Source: Hysterangium stoloniferum (taxonomy: Eukaryota; Basidiomycota; Agaricomycetes; Hysterangiales; Hysterangiaceae). From it: a DNA stretch of 64,000 nt. Below are positions 11,993-22,488 of the stretch, one piece after another (the first letter of the stretch is position 1; each line of letters begins with the position of its first letter). The stretch covers positions 248,001 to 312,000 of the forward strand of contig WHVD01000034.1 in the NCBI GenBank assembly GCA_015178975.1, read 5' to 3'. The notes beneath the pieces were generated by a model. It ran no database searches. It had not been told where the DNA came from and saw only the letters and a program-made list of their open reading frames with translations. Position numbers and translations under genes: made by a program.

Positions 11993-12536
11993 TGTTAAGT
12001 GCCGTGTCGGGAACTTATTCCGGAACTATCGGAAAGTCACCGGGAAGTTGGGAACTATCGGATAGGGTCAGGACGTCGGCTTCAGCTTATGTGCTGCACC
12101 TCTATGCAAACTCTCAAAGTCCTTAATTTCAGAAATGAGACTTACGATGGAAGATATGGATATTCAGAGTTCCAAAGAGTTCTGAATATCGAGCGTACAG
12201 AAAGATGGAAGAAGGAATAAGAAACTAAGTCGATATCAGATCTAAGGTAAAGTACAAATTCGTGGAAACTAATATAAGTCTTCTCGTTATTGTACTACAA
12301 ACTAAGACCATAATAAGATGGAAACGGAAATAATCTTAAAACGGAAATACAATAAGACATATCAGGAAGACAATATTCTGAAACGGGAATATAACAAACA
12401 AACGAGTGAATACTTGTCAACAGACAAATTACCAAATGCGGAACAAGGGAAGAATGTGGAAGATACAGTAACTATGATGTTCTGTAGTTGGAGATCAGAA
12501 GTCGGATATTGAAACATCCGGGAACGGGTCGTAACA
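11993..12536 (-). repeat. 3' LTR of the full-length gypsy element (LTR-A)
   Basis: It is 544 bp with TGTTA/TAACA ends. It contains the module GGCTTCAGCTTATGTGCTGC at about 12078. The two LTRs differ mostly by C/T and G/A changes, for example CCGTGTCGG here against CCATGTTGG in the 5' LTR. Confidence 0.95.
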
Positions 12537-12547
12537 GTACCCCCCTG
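12537..12547 (-). promoter_or_regulatory. Polypurine tract next to the 3' LTR
   Basis: The plus strand reads GTACCCCCCTG, so the element strand is a G-run directly before the 3' LTR, the usual primer for plus-strand DNA synthesis in LTR elements. Confidence 0.75.
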
Positions 12548-12664
12548 TTAGGCCGAAATCCCATAGAGGCGATTAGGTACTGAGTGATTGAAGCGACGGC
12601 TGATTATTATGTGTCGTGAAATTTATGCAATTCTGGAGGTGAGAGTTTCGGCTGATGTTCTGAG

Positions 12665-12672
12665 TATAAAAA
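12665..12672 (+). promoter_or_regulatory. TATA-like box of the opposite-strand accessory gene
   Basis: TATAAAAA lies 49 bp before the ATG at 12721, within the 184-bp gap between the LTR and the accessory gene. It suggests the gene has its own promoter rather than using the LTR; this is inferred from sequence only. Confidence 0.5.
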
Positions 12673-12720
12673 CCTCCAAATATTCAAATTAACATTTTTG
12701 TTTCTTTATCCACAACTTGT

Positions 12721-13854
12721 ATGTCAATTCGTCGGCCTCTATTCATCACTACCCCAGAAGATTCAGATACCGAAATTGCTGTGCTTCAAAAAATGTCGAA
12801 GGTCGCAGAACTTCAACAAAAACGACAAAGAATGGAGGAGTTGAAGCGACGACAGGAGGAGGAGGAAAAGGCATTGATGAAGGAGTTGAAAGAGGCAGAA
12901 GAGGCAGAAAAACGGGAATTGGAGCGAGTGAAGGCGAAAAAAGACGCATGGATCCAGAAAATGGTGGAGGCTCAGAAAAAGAAGGAAGAGGCGGAAAAAT
13001 TACAGCGGGAGTCAGAGGCGGCGAAGAAACGTGAGGAGATAAGGGAAGGAAAGGTAAGTGCCGTCCATAGATTCCATGGTTTCAACCGATAACCATCGGG
13101 TACAGCGAAAAGCCATGGAGGTGGAGGTAGAGGGAGAAGCTGGACCTTCGAGTCCTAAAGTAAGTGCATCTACAAAAGGCCAATATTTGATTAACTTCCA
13201 GAACAGAAGCCAAAAGTCAAGGCTCCGGAACAGATGGAAGTGGTCCATGAAAATCCGTGTTATCGATGTTCCATATGGACTATGATGTGTTGGAAACAGA
13301 AGGTAAAATGGGGTGGAACTTGCTATCCCTGCGCGGTTCTTAAACTTCCGTGCACTCTCACCTCGAAACGGGTTCCAAAAGGTGAGAAGGCTCAGAAAAC
13401 TAATGATGCGGAAAGTTCGGGAGCAGCCAAAGCTGTGGAAACTGAGGTGCCAAAAACGGATAGTATGGGCATGGAGCTCCTCAAGGACACCGTTGATGTG
13501 TTACTTTTAATTGGGACAGAAGTCATGAAAATGCGGGATACACTAGATTGCCATAATGAAATCCAGGAAAAAGGTTTCCGTTTGTTGATCCAAAACTTCC
13601 AGAGGCAAAACAAATTCCTGGAGAAGGTAATGGTTAGCATCGGTGTGATCACAGTTTCTGAGAGATTTTCCAATAAGGCACGGGAACAGCCTAATGATCC
13701 ATTGGTGGAATGTGTCGAGAAAAGGTGGGAGTCAGGAAATGGGCCGGAAAGTGAAGATGAAGAAGTACAGGATATGGTGGAAAGTGCGGAGATTGCAGAT
13801 GATATGGGAGGAGAAATGGAAGGAGGATTCAGAGTGTCAGAGACTTTAAAATAG
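12721..13854 (+). CDS. Opposite-strand accessory protein of the gypsy element: coiled coil plus Zn2Cys6-like cluster
   Basis: Three exons (12721-13053, 13106-13159, 13207-13854) join in frame with no stop into 344 residues. Introns are 52 and 47 nt with GTAAGT donors and CAG acceptors. Exon 1 (residues 1-111) is a highly charged Lys/Glu coiled coil. Exon 3 carries six cysteines at 13258-13353 spaced C-x2-C-x6-C-x10-C-x2-C-x6-C, which fits the fungal Zn2Cys6 (Gal4-type) cluster. The basic residues usual between the second and third Cys are missing (SIWTMM), so DNA binding is doubtful. A helical stretch and an acidic C-terminus follow. It runs towards gag-pol and ends 93 bp from the chromodomain stop. 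I know no named family for it. A zinc-binding or regulatory role is inference; the preserved frame beside dead gag-pol suggests recent function. Confidence 0.8.
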
Positions 13855-13947
13855 ATGCAAATAAATTTGACTTGTATGATGTCAAAACGAGTGTGATATT
13901 GGAAGTAACGGAGGTGTCAGAAACTGAACAGAAAGAAAACAGAAGGG

Positions 13948-16900
13948 TCAGAGGGATGATAAAGGTCCGGGTTTGCTTGGATAAGCTGTGTGGAAATCAG
14001 TAACAATTTCCATAGCGTGTCCAAGTTCCGTGGCCAATATCCATGAAGTTTCCTCGTCGGTACCTTCATAACCTGCCCATTTGACTAAATAGAGCAATTT
14101 ACAAGTACGTTGGCAATTGTCGATTTTAGAATCCAAAATTTTGGAAACTTCAAATTCGGGTTCTCCGTCAATGATGACTGGAGGGGACGGAGGTTGAATA
14201 CGTTCCAGGATTTTGTTAGGAACACAGGGTTCTAACATGGAAATGTGGAAAACAGGATGAACTGCTCACATACTATTGGGAAGTCAGAGAGTCCATGAGA
14301 GTGAACCAGCTTGTGCTATAATTTCAAAAGGGCCTAAGAATTTCTCAGCGAGTTTTTTAGAAGGTCGGGTAGTACAGAAGAATTGAGCTTTTACAAAAAC
14401 CTGATCACCAATTTTAAAATTAGGAGGTGGGATCCTGTTTTTGTCCGTGGAACGTTGATAATATTCCTGTGCAGAAGAAATAGCTTTCCGAAGTTCTTGA
14501 TGTAATTCATCAAGGTCGGTAATAAATTCTTGAGCTCGGACAGAAGCCAAATCTTGTTCGGAATGTACAGTAAGATTCAGATTATAGCCTTTGTTGGTGA
14601 AAAAGGGAGATATACTGGTAGTTGCATTCGGAGAGTTATTGTAGGCGAATTCCGCGATTGGAAGAAGGGATTTCCAGTTGTCCTGTTGATAATTGCAATA
14701 GATGCGGAGATATTGTTCCAATGTTTGGTTTACATGTTCCATTTGTCCATCACCTTCTGGGTGATAACCTGAGGTGAAGTGTAGTTTCATGTCGAGGGCT
14801 TTCCCGAGGGCCTGGAAGAAATGGGAGATGAACTTGGAGCCTCGATCGGAAGTTACATGAGACGGAAATCCATGTTTGGAAAATACGTGAATAATGAAAA
14901 GTTCCGCTAATTGTAAGGACGTGATTGTATCATGAGTGGGTATGAAAATGCCTTGTTTTGAGAATCGATCCACAACAACTAGAATGGATGTAAAGCCTTC
15001 GGAAGTCGGGAGTTGTTCAATAAAATCCATGGAAATTGAGTTCCAAGGTTTTTCTGGTATCGGGAGTTGCTTGAGAAGGCCGTACGGCTTATGTCTCTGG
15101 GTCTTGGAGCGTAAGCAGGTGGTGCATGACTTACAGAACTGGGTTACGAAATCTCGGAGGTTGTCCAAGTGTATTCTCTACGGGTTAAACCAAGAGTATT
15201 GTTAATGCTGTAATATCTAGAGATCGGATGATCGTGTTTATACTGAAGTATGTGGAGTCGGAGATTGTTGGAATCTGGAATGTAGATACGTCCATCGAGA
15301 CGGATAAAACCTTGAGAGTCTTGTGACCATTGGGGTTGGTCGGGATTATCGGGAACTTCTAAGTGTGGCTTGAGAACCGGATCGCAAGTGAGTGCAGAAA
15401 GGATATCTTGATGTAATTGCTCAATGTCCATAATCATGACGCTACGCATAATTGGATAGTAGAGGGAAGTTGCTCGAATAGATGCGGAAAGTTGTTGTGT
15501 TGTAAAAACCGGTTTCAAGTTATGCAGATTAACAATGGCATAATTACTTTCCCCCTCTTTAGGATAGACATCCCATCGTCGAGTCATGGCATCTGGTTTT
15601 CCACCAAGACGTCCAGGTCGAAAACGGATAATCATGTTGAAAGCAGAAAGGAATTCGGACCAGCGGGCTTGCCAGTGGGTTAAAGGTTTAGTGGTAGAAA
15701 AATATTCAAGATTTTTGTGATCGGTAACAATGTCAACGGGAGTTGTAGAACCTTCGAGATAATGGCACCAATGTTTGAAAGCTTCGAAAATTGCCAAAAG
15801 TTCCTTATCATGAACATCGTAGTTGAGTTCGGACACTTTCAGTGTCCGAGAAAGAAATGCGACCGGATGAATTTCAATGTCAGAATCTTGAATGGAAATA
15901 ATCGCGGCAATTGCATAATCGGAAGCATCAGTTTCCACAATAATCGGAACATCAGGTTTCCAATGGGAAAGAATTGGGGCAGAAGTGAAAGCATTTTTTA
16001 AAGTATGGAAGGTGGAGTGGCATTTGTCATCAAAGACCCATGGTTGAGTTTTACGGGTAAGATGAGTGAGTGGTACTGTAATGTCCGAGTAGTTCCGAAT
16101 AAAATGATGGTAAAAGTTGGCAAAACCTAAAAATGACTGAATGTCCTTGACTTTCCGTGGTTCAGGCCAGTCGCGGACAACTTGAACCTTGGTTTCATCC
16201 ATATGGAGACCATCAGGTCCGATAATGAAACCTAAGTATTCAATAGAATCCATGTCAAAGTAGCATTTTTTACCATTGGTGAAAAGACCGTTTTTACAGA
16301 GTCTTCGGAAAACTTCACAGACCTGTTCATTGTGAAGAGCGGGATCCTCGGAAAATACCAAAATGTCATCCAAATAGACTATAACACATACGTCAAGCAT
16401 GTCAGAAAATATATCATTAACAAAACATTGAAAAGCGGAAGGGGCGTTGGTAACGCCGAACGGCATAACCAACCATTCAAAGGATCCATAGCGAGTCCGA
16501 AAAGCAGTTTTCCATTCATCACCCTTGGCAATTCAGACCAAATGATAGGCGTGTTTGAGGTCTATTTTGGTGTAGATCCGAGGTTTCCGTGGGGCGTCGA
16601 GTAAATTGGTAACGAGTGGAAGTGGATACCTATCTTTCCGTGTGATGGAATTTAATCCTCTGAAATTGACACAGAGTCGAAGGGAGCCATCCTTTTTTCT
16701 GATGAAAAGGATGGGTGCTCCATACAGAGACTTTGAGGGACGGATAAAACCTATTGACAGATGTTCATCCAGGAACTCCCGAATAGACAAAAGTTCCGAT
16801 TGGGATAATGGGTAAATAGGTCCTAATGGAGGGTTTGAACTGAGCTCAATATCAATTTTTAAGTCGTAGGGCCTATGTGGTGCAAGCTGGTCAGCTTTTT

Positions 16901-17630
16901 GCTTACTGAAAATGTCCGCGAAATCATGGTATTTTTCGGGAACTCCTTCCAGGTCGGCTTTTAGCTCAGATAATTCTGGAGTTGCAAAATCCAGATGCTT
17001 CATCAACTTTTAAGCTGATCGAAAAACACTGTGAGCCATCCAGTTTACTTGCCCTAACAAATGCCAAAGCCTTGATGAGAGAGATTTTTGGAGGCACGGA
17101 GGTTTCAGTAGAAGCCAGAGATGCCGCTGATGCCAAAAAGGCATTGGCCGGAAGAGACGCTGCAGGAGGAACCAAAGTGTCGGGAATTCGGAAATTAATA
17201 CTGCCCAATACCCAGTCAATCAACTTATATCGGGTGAGCCAGTTGTATCCAAGAACTACCGAACAGCTAAAGTCCAACTGTGTTACAAAAAAGGTAGCCG
17301 TCTGGGATGTTCCACAAGGGAACCAGATAGACATGTCGCAGGCTTGGGTAATTGCCGTATTGCTAGTGCCGTCAAACAAACGCAAGGAAATTGCAGGAAC
17401 AGAATGGAGTTTCAGATTATGTTTCATGGCAAAGGTGGTATCTACAAAACAGTGTGTGGAGCCGGAATCTATCAGAGCTCAGAATACTAAATTTCCAAGA
17501 AAGTCAGAAACAAGTTTTACAAATAATGAATCGGGATTAGAGAGAGCGGACACATTGAGACGGATAACCTCAGAAACACGGAGAGAGTCAACGCAACCCT
17601 CTGTCCATGCAGATTCCGGAGGGTTGCTTA
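13948..17630 (-). pseudogene. gypsy pol: protease, RT, RNase H, integrase, chromodomain (broken)
   Basis: Protease has DSGST at about 17462 and LGYNWL near 17240. RT has KDGSLRLCVNFRGLNS, VMPFGVTNAPSAFQ and YLDD (16365-16376). RNase H has ETDASDYAI and DHKNLEYF. Integrase has CKSCTTC, SMDFIEQ, SDRGSKF and EHVNQTLE. The chromodomain is at about 14190-14000 (LLYLVKWAGYEGTDEETSW). It is interrupted by TGA codons at 17479, 16533, 14284 and 14266 (minus strand) where homologous frames suggest Arg, and by frameshifts near 17008 and 15160. All catalytic residues I can see remain, so decay is recent. Confidence 0.92.
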
Positions 17631-18856
17631 CTCTTTTTTCGACTCCATGGCGGGTTTTTCCTTGGATGTTGTAGTCATAGTGGAAGTTGCCGCACGGGCC
17701 TTGGAAGAGTTAGATTTAATGGTACAGTCAGAAACATTGTGTCCGCCTTTCCCGCAGAAAGGGCAGAGGTCATTGTCCATACGTCGTTGTTTCTCCTTCG
17801 GGGTGAGTTTTCTGTCGGTACCCAACAAATGGGAAATGTCGGGTTTGTCAGAAGTTGACTGTTTTTTCTTGTTGGATTTCTTGTCTTTCTTCCGGTCGGA
17901 GTTTGATTTGCCAGCAGTAGTGCCAGAGCTGCCGGTGTTATTGCCTGAGTTGTTGCCAGAAGACTTGCTAGTCGACGCCTTGTTATTCTGAGAACGTTCT
18001 GTCAGGTTCTCTTGAGAGATCTCAGCTTTTCGTTCCCAATAATGGGCATTGGATGTTTGAGCTTTAATCTGCATGAGTTGGAGAGTTTTCGGCTTTCCAT
18101 CTTTGCAGATCTCGTCTTTAAGGTGTGATGGAAGTCCCATATAGAAATGGTGTCTGAGGGTGGAATCGTCCCATCCACATTGTGTGGCGAGGGTATTGAA
18201 CTTGAGGAGATAATCAGAAACTCGTTGATTGTCTTTCATCTTGAGAGTCATTAATTCATTTTCCGCTTCGCCGGATTGATCGTAAGGTCCAAAATTAGTT
18301 TCCAGTTCTTCCACAAAAGTGTCCCAGTCATCGAGCCATACGGGTATCTCGTCGGATATTTCAGATAGTCTGGGTTCGAACCAATCTTGAGCGGTATCCT
18401 TGAGATAAGAGAGTGCAAATTGACTTTTCGACTGTTGGATTTAAATGCAGTGGGTCGATCACGGAAACTGAAACAGCATTGGAGAAAGAAATTCTTCAAT
18501 TTTTTCAGATCCTTGCTGGTAAATCATTCCAGTTCTTTGACTCTGGTGCGGGATGATTCTTTACTATCCTCAGCAGATTTCAAGTAGTCAGCAAATTTCA
18601 CAATGGAGTTGATAAACAACATTTCAGTCAGTTCATCAGAAGATTTCTTTTTCGATGTCTCCGGCTGATCTTCTGCTTCGTTGTCGGAAGTGTGGGGAAA
18701 ATTGGGGTCCTTCGTTACCTCAGTAATCTCCTCGGTAACTTCTTCGACTGAAGCTGATGTTGTCGGCTGAATTGGGGTTTCGGATTGAGTGGTGTAAAGT
18801 TGCAACAGGGATTGAAGTTGGGATGGTCCTTCGGCAGCTTTGCATTTGGGAGCCAT
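17628..18856 (-). pseudogene. gypsy gag with CCHC zinc knuckle (broken)
   Basis: It starts MAPKCKAAEGPSQLQ at 18856, 35 bp inside the 5' LTR. The capsid-like region is at about 18500-18060 (WGWDDSTLRHHFYMGLP-type). A Ser/Asn-rich linker is followed by the zinc knuckle CPFCGKGGHNVSDC (about 17723-17766). A TGA at 18524 and a one-base shift near 18436 break it. Gag ends with TAA at 17628 just after a run of six A; the pol frame continues in -1 relative to gag. Confidence 0.9.
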
Positions 18857-18890
18857 GATGAGCGAGTCGCAGAGTTGAGATCTGATATAC

Positions 18891-19434
18891 TGTTAAGTGC
18901 CATGTTGGGAACTTATTCCGGAACTATTGGAAAGTCACCGGGAAGTCAGAAACTATCGGATAGGGTCAGGATGTTGGCTTCAGCTTATGTGCTGCACCTC
19001 TATGCAAACACTCAAAGTCCTTAATTTCAGAAATGAGACTTACGATGGAAGATATGGATATTCAGAGTTCCAAAGAGTTCCGAATATCGAGTGTACAGAA
19101 AGACGGAAAAAGGAATAAGAAATTAAGTCGATATCAGATCTAAGGTAAAGTACAAATTTGCGGAAACTAATATAAGTCTTCTCGTTATTGTACTACAAAC
19201 TAAGACCATAATAAGATGGAAACGGAGATAATCTTAAAACAGAAATACAATAAGACATATCAGGGAGACAATATTCCGAAATGGGAATATAACAAACAAA
19301 CGAGTGAATACTTGTCAACGGACAAATTACCAAATGCGGAACAAGGGAAGAATGCGGAAGATACGGTAACTATGATGTTCCGTAGTTGGAGATCGGAAGT
19401 CGGATATTGAAACATCTGGGAACGGGTCATAACA
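18891..19434 (-). repeat. 5' LTR of the full-length gypsy element (LTR-A)
   Basis: It is 544 bp, the same length as the 3' LTR, and ends next to ATACC (19435-19439). No primer-binding site complementary to a tRNA was recognised in the bases that follow on the element strand. Confidence 0.95.
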
Positions 19435-19599
19435 ATACCCTTCACAGTGCCCCCCAGTTCGAAGGGATGTGCTATACAAGGTGCCAAAGAGCATTTGGGA
19501 CGCCACCCCAAGCTTCCTGTGAGGATCCCCCAAGATCCAAAATGATGTTCTCCCACCATTCCCTTTTCACTCTGAAGGATTTGGCTATTCTCACCTGAG

Positions 19600-20253
19600 C
19601 CAAACCATCAGCATCCCGATGCTGACATATGCTTTTGTGGTGATCAAACTCCGTTTATGCCCATGTCAAAATATACTCGAACAATCTGGTTAAACTTTGA
19701 TATGTCCCTTTTATTATGATGATCCGCTCTATCCTATGTTTCACATATGTCTATATATATTTGTAACCCTCGAACTATTTCCTTTTACCATAATTCCGCT
19801 CTCGGTTATCATCGGCCTCCAAACTAATCATAAACTTCCCATTCCTAGTCAAGCTTATTGTTAATACTGTTTTCCACCCTTCTCCTAGTTAGTATTCTCT
19901 AGACACCTGATACTGTATATGAACCCGCTGTAGTTGTAGTTACTAGGCAATCAGAATATTGACTCAGAACACCCTCTTATGTCTATAGTAATCTCATACT
20001 AAGAATTCCACTATCTGCCTTCACATGTGCTCGCCCCCATTCGGTCCCCGACCCCTTGGCCTGACACTCAACTTATCTCTCGATTCCAATCAGTAGTTCA
20101 CTGAGAGGTATTCATTGAGACTAGTCTTCACCCACCCGAAATTTAAGGACACCTGACAGATAACTGTGAGGGCGCAGCACATAAGCTGAAGCCAAGTCCT
20201 TCCGATCGGTCCCTGTTGGCCAACTGACTTTAGTCAGTTTCCAGTTCTTAACA
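19600..20253. repeat. LTR-C copy 3, inverted and truncated
   Basis: The reverse complement of LTR-C ends CCAGTTCTTAACA at 20253. Homology starts near CCGATGCTGACATATGC (about 19614) and the rest of its 3' end is missing. The stretch at 19458-19600 before it shows nothing recognisable. Confidence 0.7.
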
Positions 20254-20485
20254 GTGAGTAGAGGAGCGTTAGGAAGGGGAGATGGGGATACAGGTAGCGG
20301 AGCAGGAACATGTGGCTGCATAGTGATCTCTGGGGGAGGTGTCAGGCGAGAGCCTCAAGCAAATCTATGAGGCCAGTGATAGAGAAAACACTTGCAGAGT
20401 CTGGGGGCAAACTGTGTGGTTCCACTATGATGTGGAAGAACATAGAGAGTTTAACTTCCTGAGCTGCTCGCACAAAGTTCTCCCC

Positions 20486-20869
20486 CTACACAGGATCCTT
20501 GAATGAGAGATAGAAGTCCTCCATGATCTCGGACGATGGAGCAAGACCGCGACAACCCCTGAGGCTCCCTTGAAGGAGCAGTTGCTGGAGTACTGACACC
20601 AGTTGCAAGAGCACCCTTCCAACAGGAAACTGTTCGGAAGGGTAATTGATAGCTACTGACAGCCAGAAAGTGGTGCAGATAGGCTCGGTTGGGGGAATCG
20701 AGTTGTCAAGGATGGGAGTAGGGGATCGTTCTGGGAGAGGGGTGGTAGCCTTCTGTACCTCCCTTGCCCCTTTGCTCATTGGGGGAACGATGACGTCCGA
20801 TGTAAGAGAATCCAAATTGACGTCCATTTGCTCCTGTGGAAGGTCATGGATAGGACTACCTAGGGACAT
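20486..20869 (-). other. Open frame after the protease of element B, unrecognised
   Basis: A 127-residue minus-strand open stretch, rich in Pro and Ser at its start (MSLGSPIHDLPQEQ) with a hydrophobic Leu-rich middle. It may continue the element B polyprotein or be a relic. The frames at 21325-21543 (acidic run DEDEDEDR) and the tandem repeat between them are on the same strand. Confidence 0.25.
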
Positions 20870-20970
20870 GCAATAGGAATATGGAGAGTTAGGAGGGATA
20901 GCTGGTGATGGCGGAGTTGGGGTGGGTACCAGTATAGCCTTGGGGGAAGGGGGTAAATGAGGTGCTAGGA

Positions 20971-21210
20971 TTGGGGCGGAGGGAGAGTGTGCTGGGCGGA
21001 GGGAGAGTGTGCTGGGCGGAGGGAGAGTGTGCTGGGCGGAGGGAGAGTGTGCTGGGCGGAGGGAGAGTGTGCTGGGCAGAGGGAGAGTGTGCTGGGCGGA
21101 GGGAGAGTGTGCTGGGCAGAGGGAGAGTGTGCTGGGCGGAGGGAGAGTGTGCTGGGTGGAGGGAGAGTGTGCTGTGTGGAGGGAGAGTGTGCTGGGCGGA
21201 GGATGGGAGG
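20971..21210. repeat. 20-bp minisatellite, about 11.5 units
   Basis: The unit GCTGGGCGGAGGGAGAGTGT is repeated with few changes (CAGA, TGGA and TGTGG variants). The unit is not a multiple of three, yet all frames on both strands are open, so overlapping ORFs here are by-products of the repeat. On the minus strand it would encode a Pro/Ser/Leu-rich 20-residue repeat. Confidence 0.95.
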
Positions 21211-22069
21211 GGGCCTCAAGGTTGGTAGAGGGCAGGAGACTGGAGTTGGGGAATGTTCACGTTCCTGTGCCGGTTGACTGGGGTGATGGCCCCTCCACAC
21301 TTTAGATGAAGGTTTCCACGTCTGTCACTGATTGGGGTCGCTGGTCACAAAGTGAACTTTCGAGGGGAGAAGGAACCCTTCATGACAATCCTCTCTCAGA
21401 TATTGAACGCTATACACATCATTCCTATCCTCATCCTCGTCCTCATCCTTGTCCGAGGAAAAATCGATTGATCCCCTACGATATCCCTTTTCTTGTTGGG
21501 GCAGTGCTTGACCGTCCCCTTGAGTAAGGGTTATCCATTGCAACTTAATATGCCGGAGAAATTCCCACTCATAGAAGATGGTGCCCTCCTTTTCCTTCCA
21601 CTTTCGATAAGGTGTGTAATCTTGGTCACACTTGCTGCCATTAAACCCCTCTCCTCAGGTGACCTGGGCTTGTGAGCCCAATGAGCGGGGTCATGGATTA
21701 TCCCAATTGTCTCCCCTCGTCAGATAATCTTAGGGGTTAACAACAGGTTGGCCAAGGGTACTGCCGTACTATTCCTTGAAATTGCCATGGTCAGGGTGGC
21801 TAATATGGAACCATCCTCATTTTGCAATACAATTCCTTTGACAATCCACTCCTCACCCTTAGGTCTCTGACAAAAACAGGCACTAGTCTGGCTGACTCTG
21901 GGTCAATGGTGCAGTCTTCCAAGGCTCGCGTGACTCTTTCAGTCTGCACGCCTTTATCAGGAAGAGAGGTGAGCTCGGGTTACTCCTTCTGATACTTCCC
22001 GAAAGGGGCCTTGACGGTGAAGGTCAAAGGTTGGGGTTCCTTAGAAGAGCTGGCTGTAATAAAACCCTG

Positions 22070-22354
22070 TCATCCAGGGGGAATAAGCCTAGATCCCAAC
22101 AGCTGATCTCTTAGGGTACCAATTTTGTAGTTGATGTGGAAATCCTCTCCTAAAAGAATTGGCACTGTCATTCCTCTCACGACATAAGCTTCCACGTCCT
22201 CCAGGTAAATAGGAATATTAACATATCCAATAACCTTGGCATTACCCGTGAGCTGGATTAGATGTAGCTTGAGTCCCTGTTTCAACTTGTACTGGCCCTG
22301 TAGCCCCTTATAAAATTCCTCCGATATGAGAGAAAGATCCACTCCAGTGTCCAT
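22070..22354 (-). pseudogene. Element B aspartic protease domain
   Basis: It begins DTGVDLSLISEEF at 22351, matching the retroviral-type protease motif D-T/S-G. It continues with VPILLGEDFH, the usual second motif (hydrophobic-hydrophobic-G). The start is inside a longer, interrupted frame. It should process gag, but the polyprotein downstream is not recognisable. Confidence 0.65.
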
Positions 22355-22488
22355 TCTGACCTTAACACATTCGGGTGAATCAGGAGTTCCTACATGACCA
22401 ATAACATGGAGCCAGCAATTCCTATGCTAGAGTAACCACTGGGAGGGTCCCGTTTTCGATAAAGGATCATAGTATCCTCCTTCATCAG

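Larger units (their letters stand above)
11993..19434 (-). mobile_element. Full-length Ty3/gypsy (chromovirus-type) LTR retrotransposon, 7442 bp, TSD ATACC
   Basis: Two 544-bp LTRs (11993-12536 and 18891-19434) are flanked by ATACC at 11988-11992 and 19435-19439. On the minus strand the order is 5' LTR, gag with zinc knuckle, protease, RT, RNase H, integrase, chromodomain, polypurine tract, 3' LTR. An extra gene on the plus strand (12721-13854) sits between the chromodomain and the 3' LTR. Gag-pol is inactivated by frameshifts and five TGA codons, while the extra gene is open. It is nested inside LTR-B. Confidence 0.95.

Noticed and set aside
2496-12536. A giant LTR element bounded by the LTR-A copies at 2496 and 11993
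   Set aside because: Each LTR-A has its own flanking duplication; only the 11993/18891 pair shares one.
12721-13854. Treating the plus-strand frame as a chance shadow of the gypsy element
   Set aside because: It does not overlap gag-pol coding sequence. Two introns are needed and fit exactly, the cysteine spacing is that of a known domain type, and the older relic shows the same layout.
20962-21305. Several overlapping ORFs on both strands across the 20-bp repeat
   Set aside because: They arise because the repeat unit has no stop in any frame; they are not separate genes.
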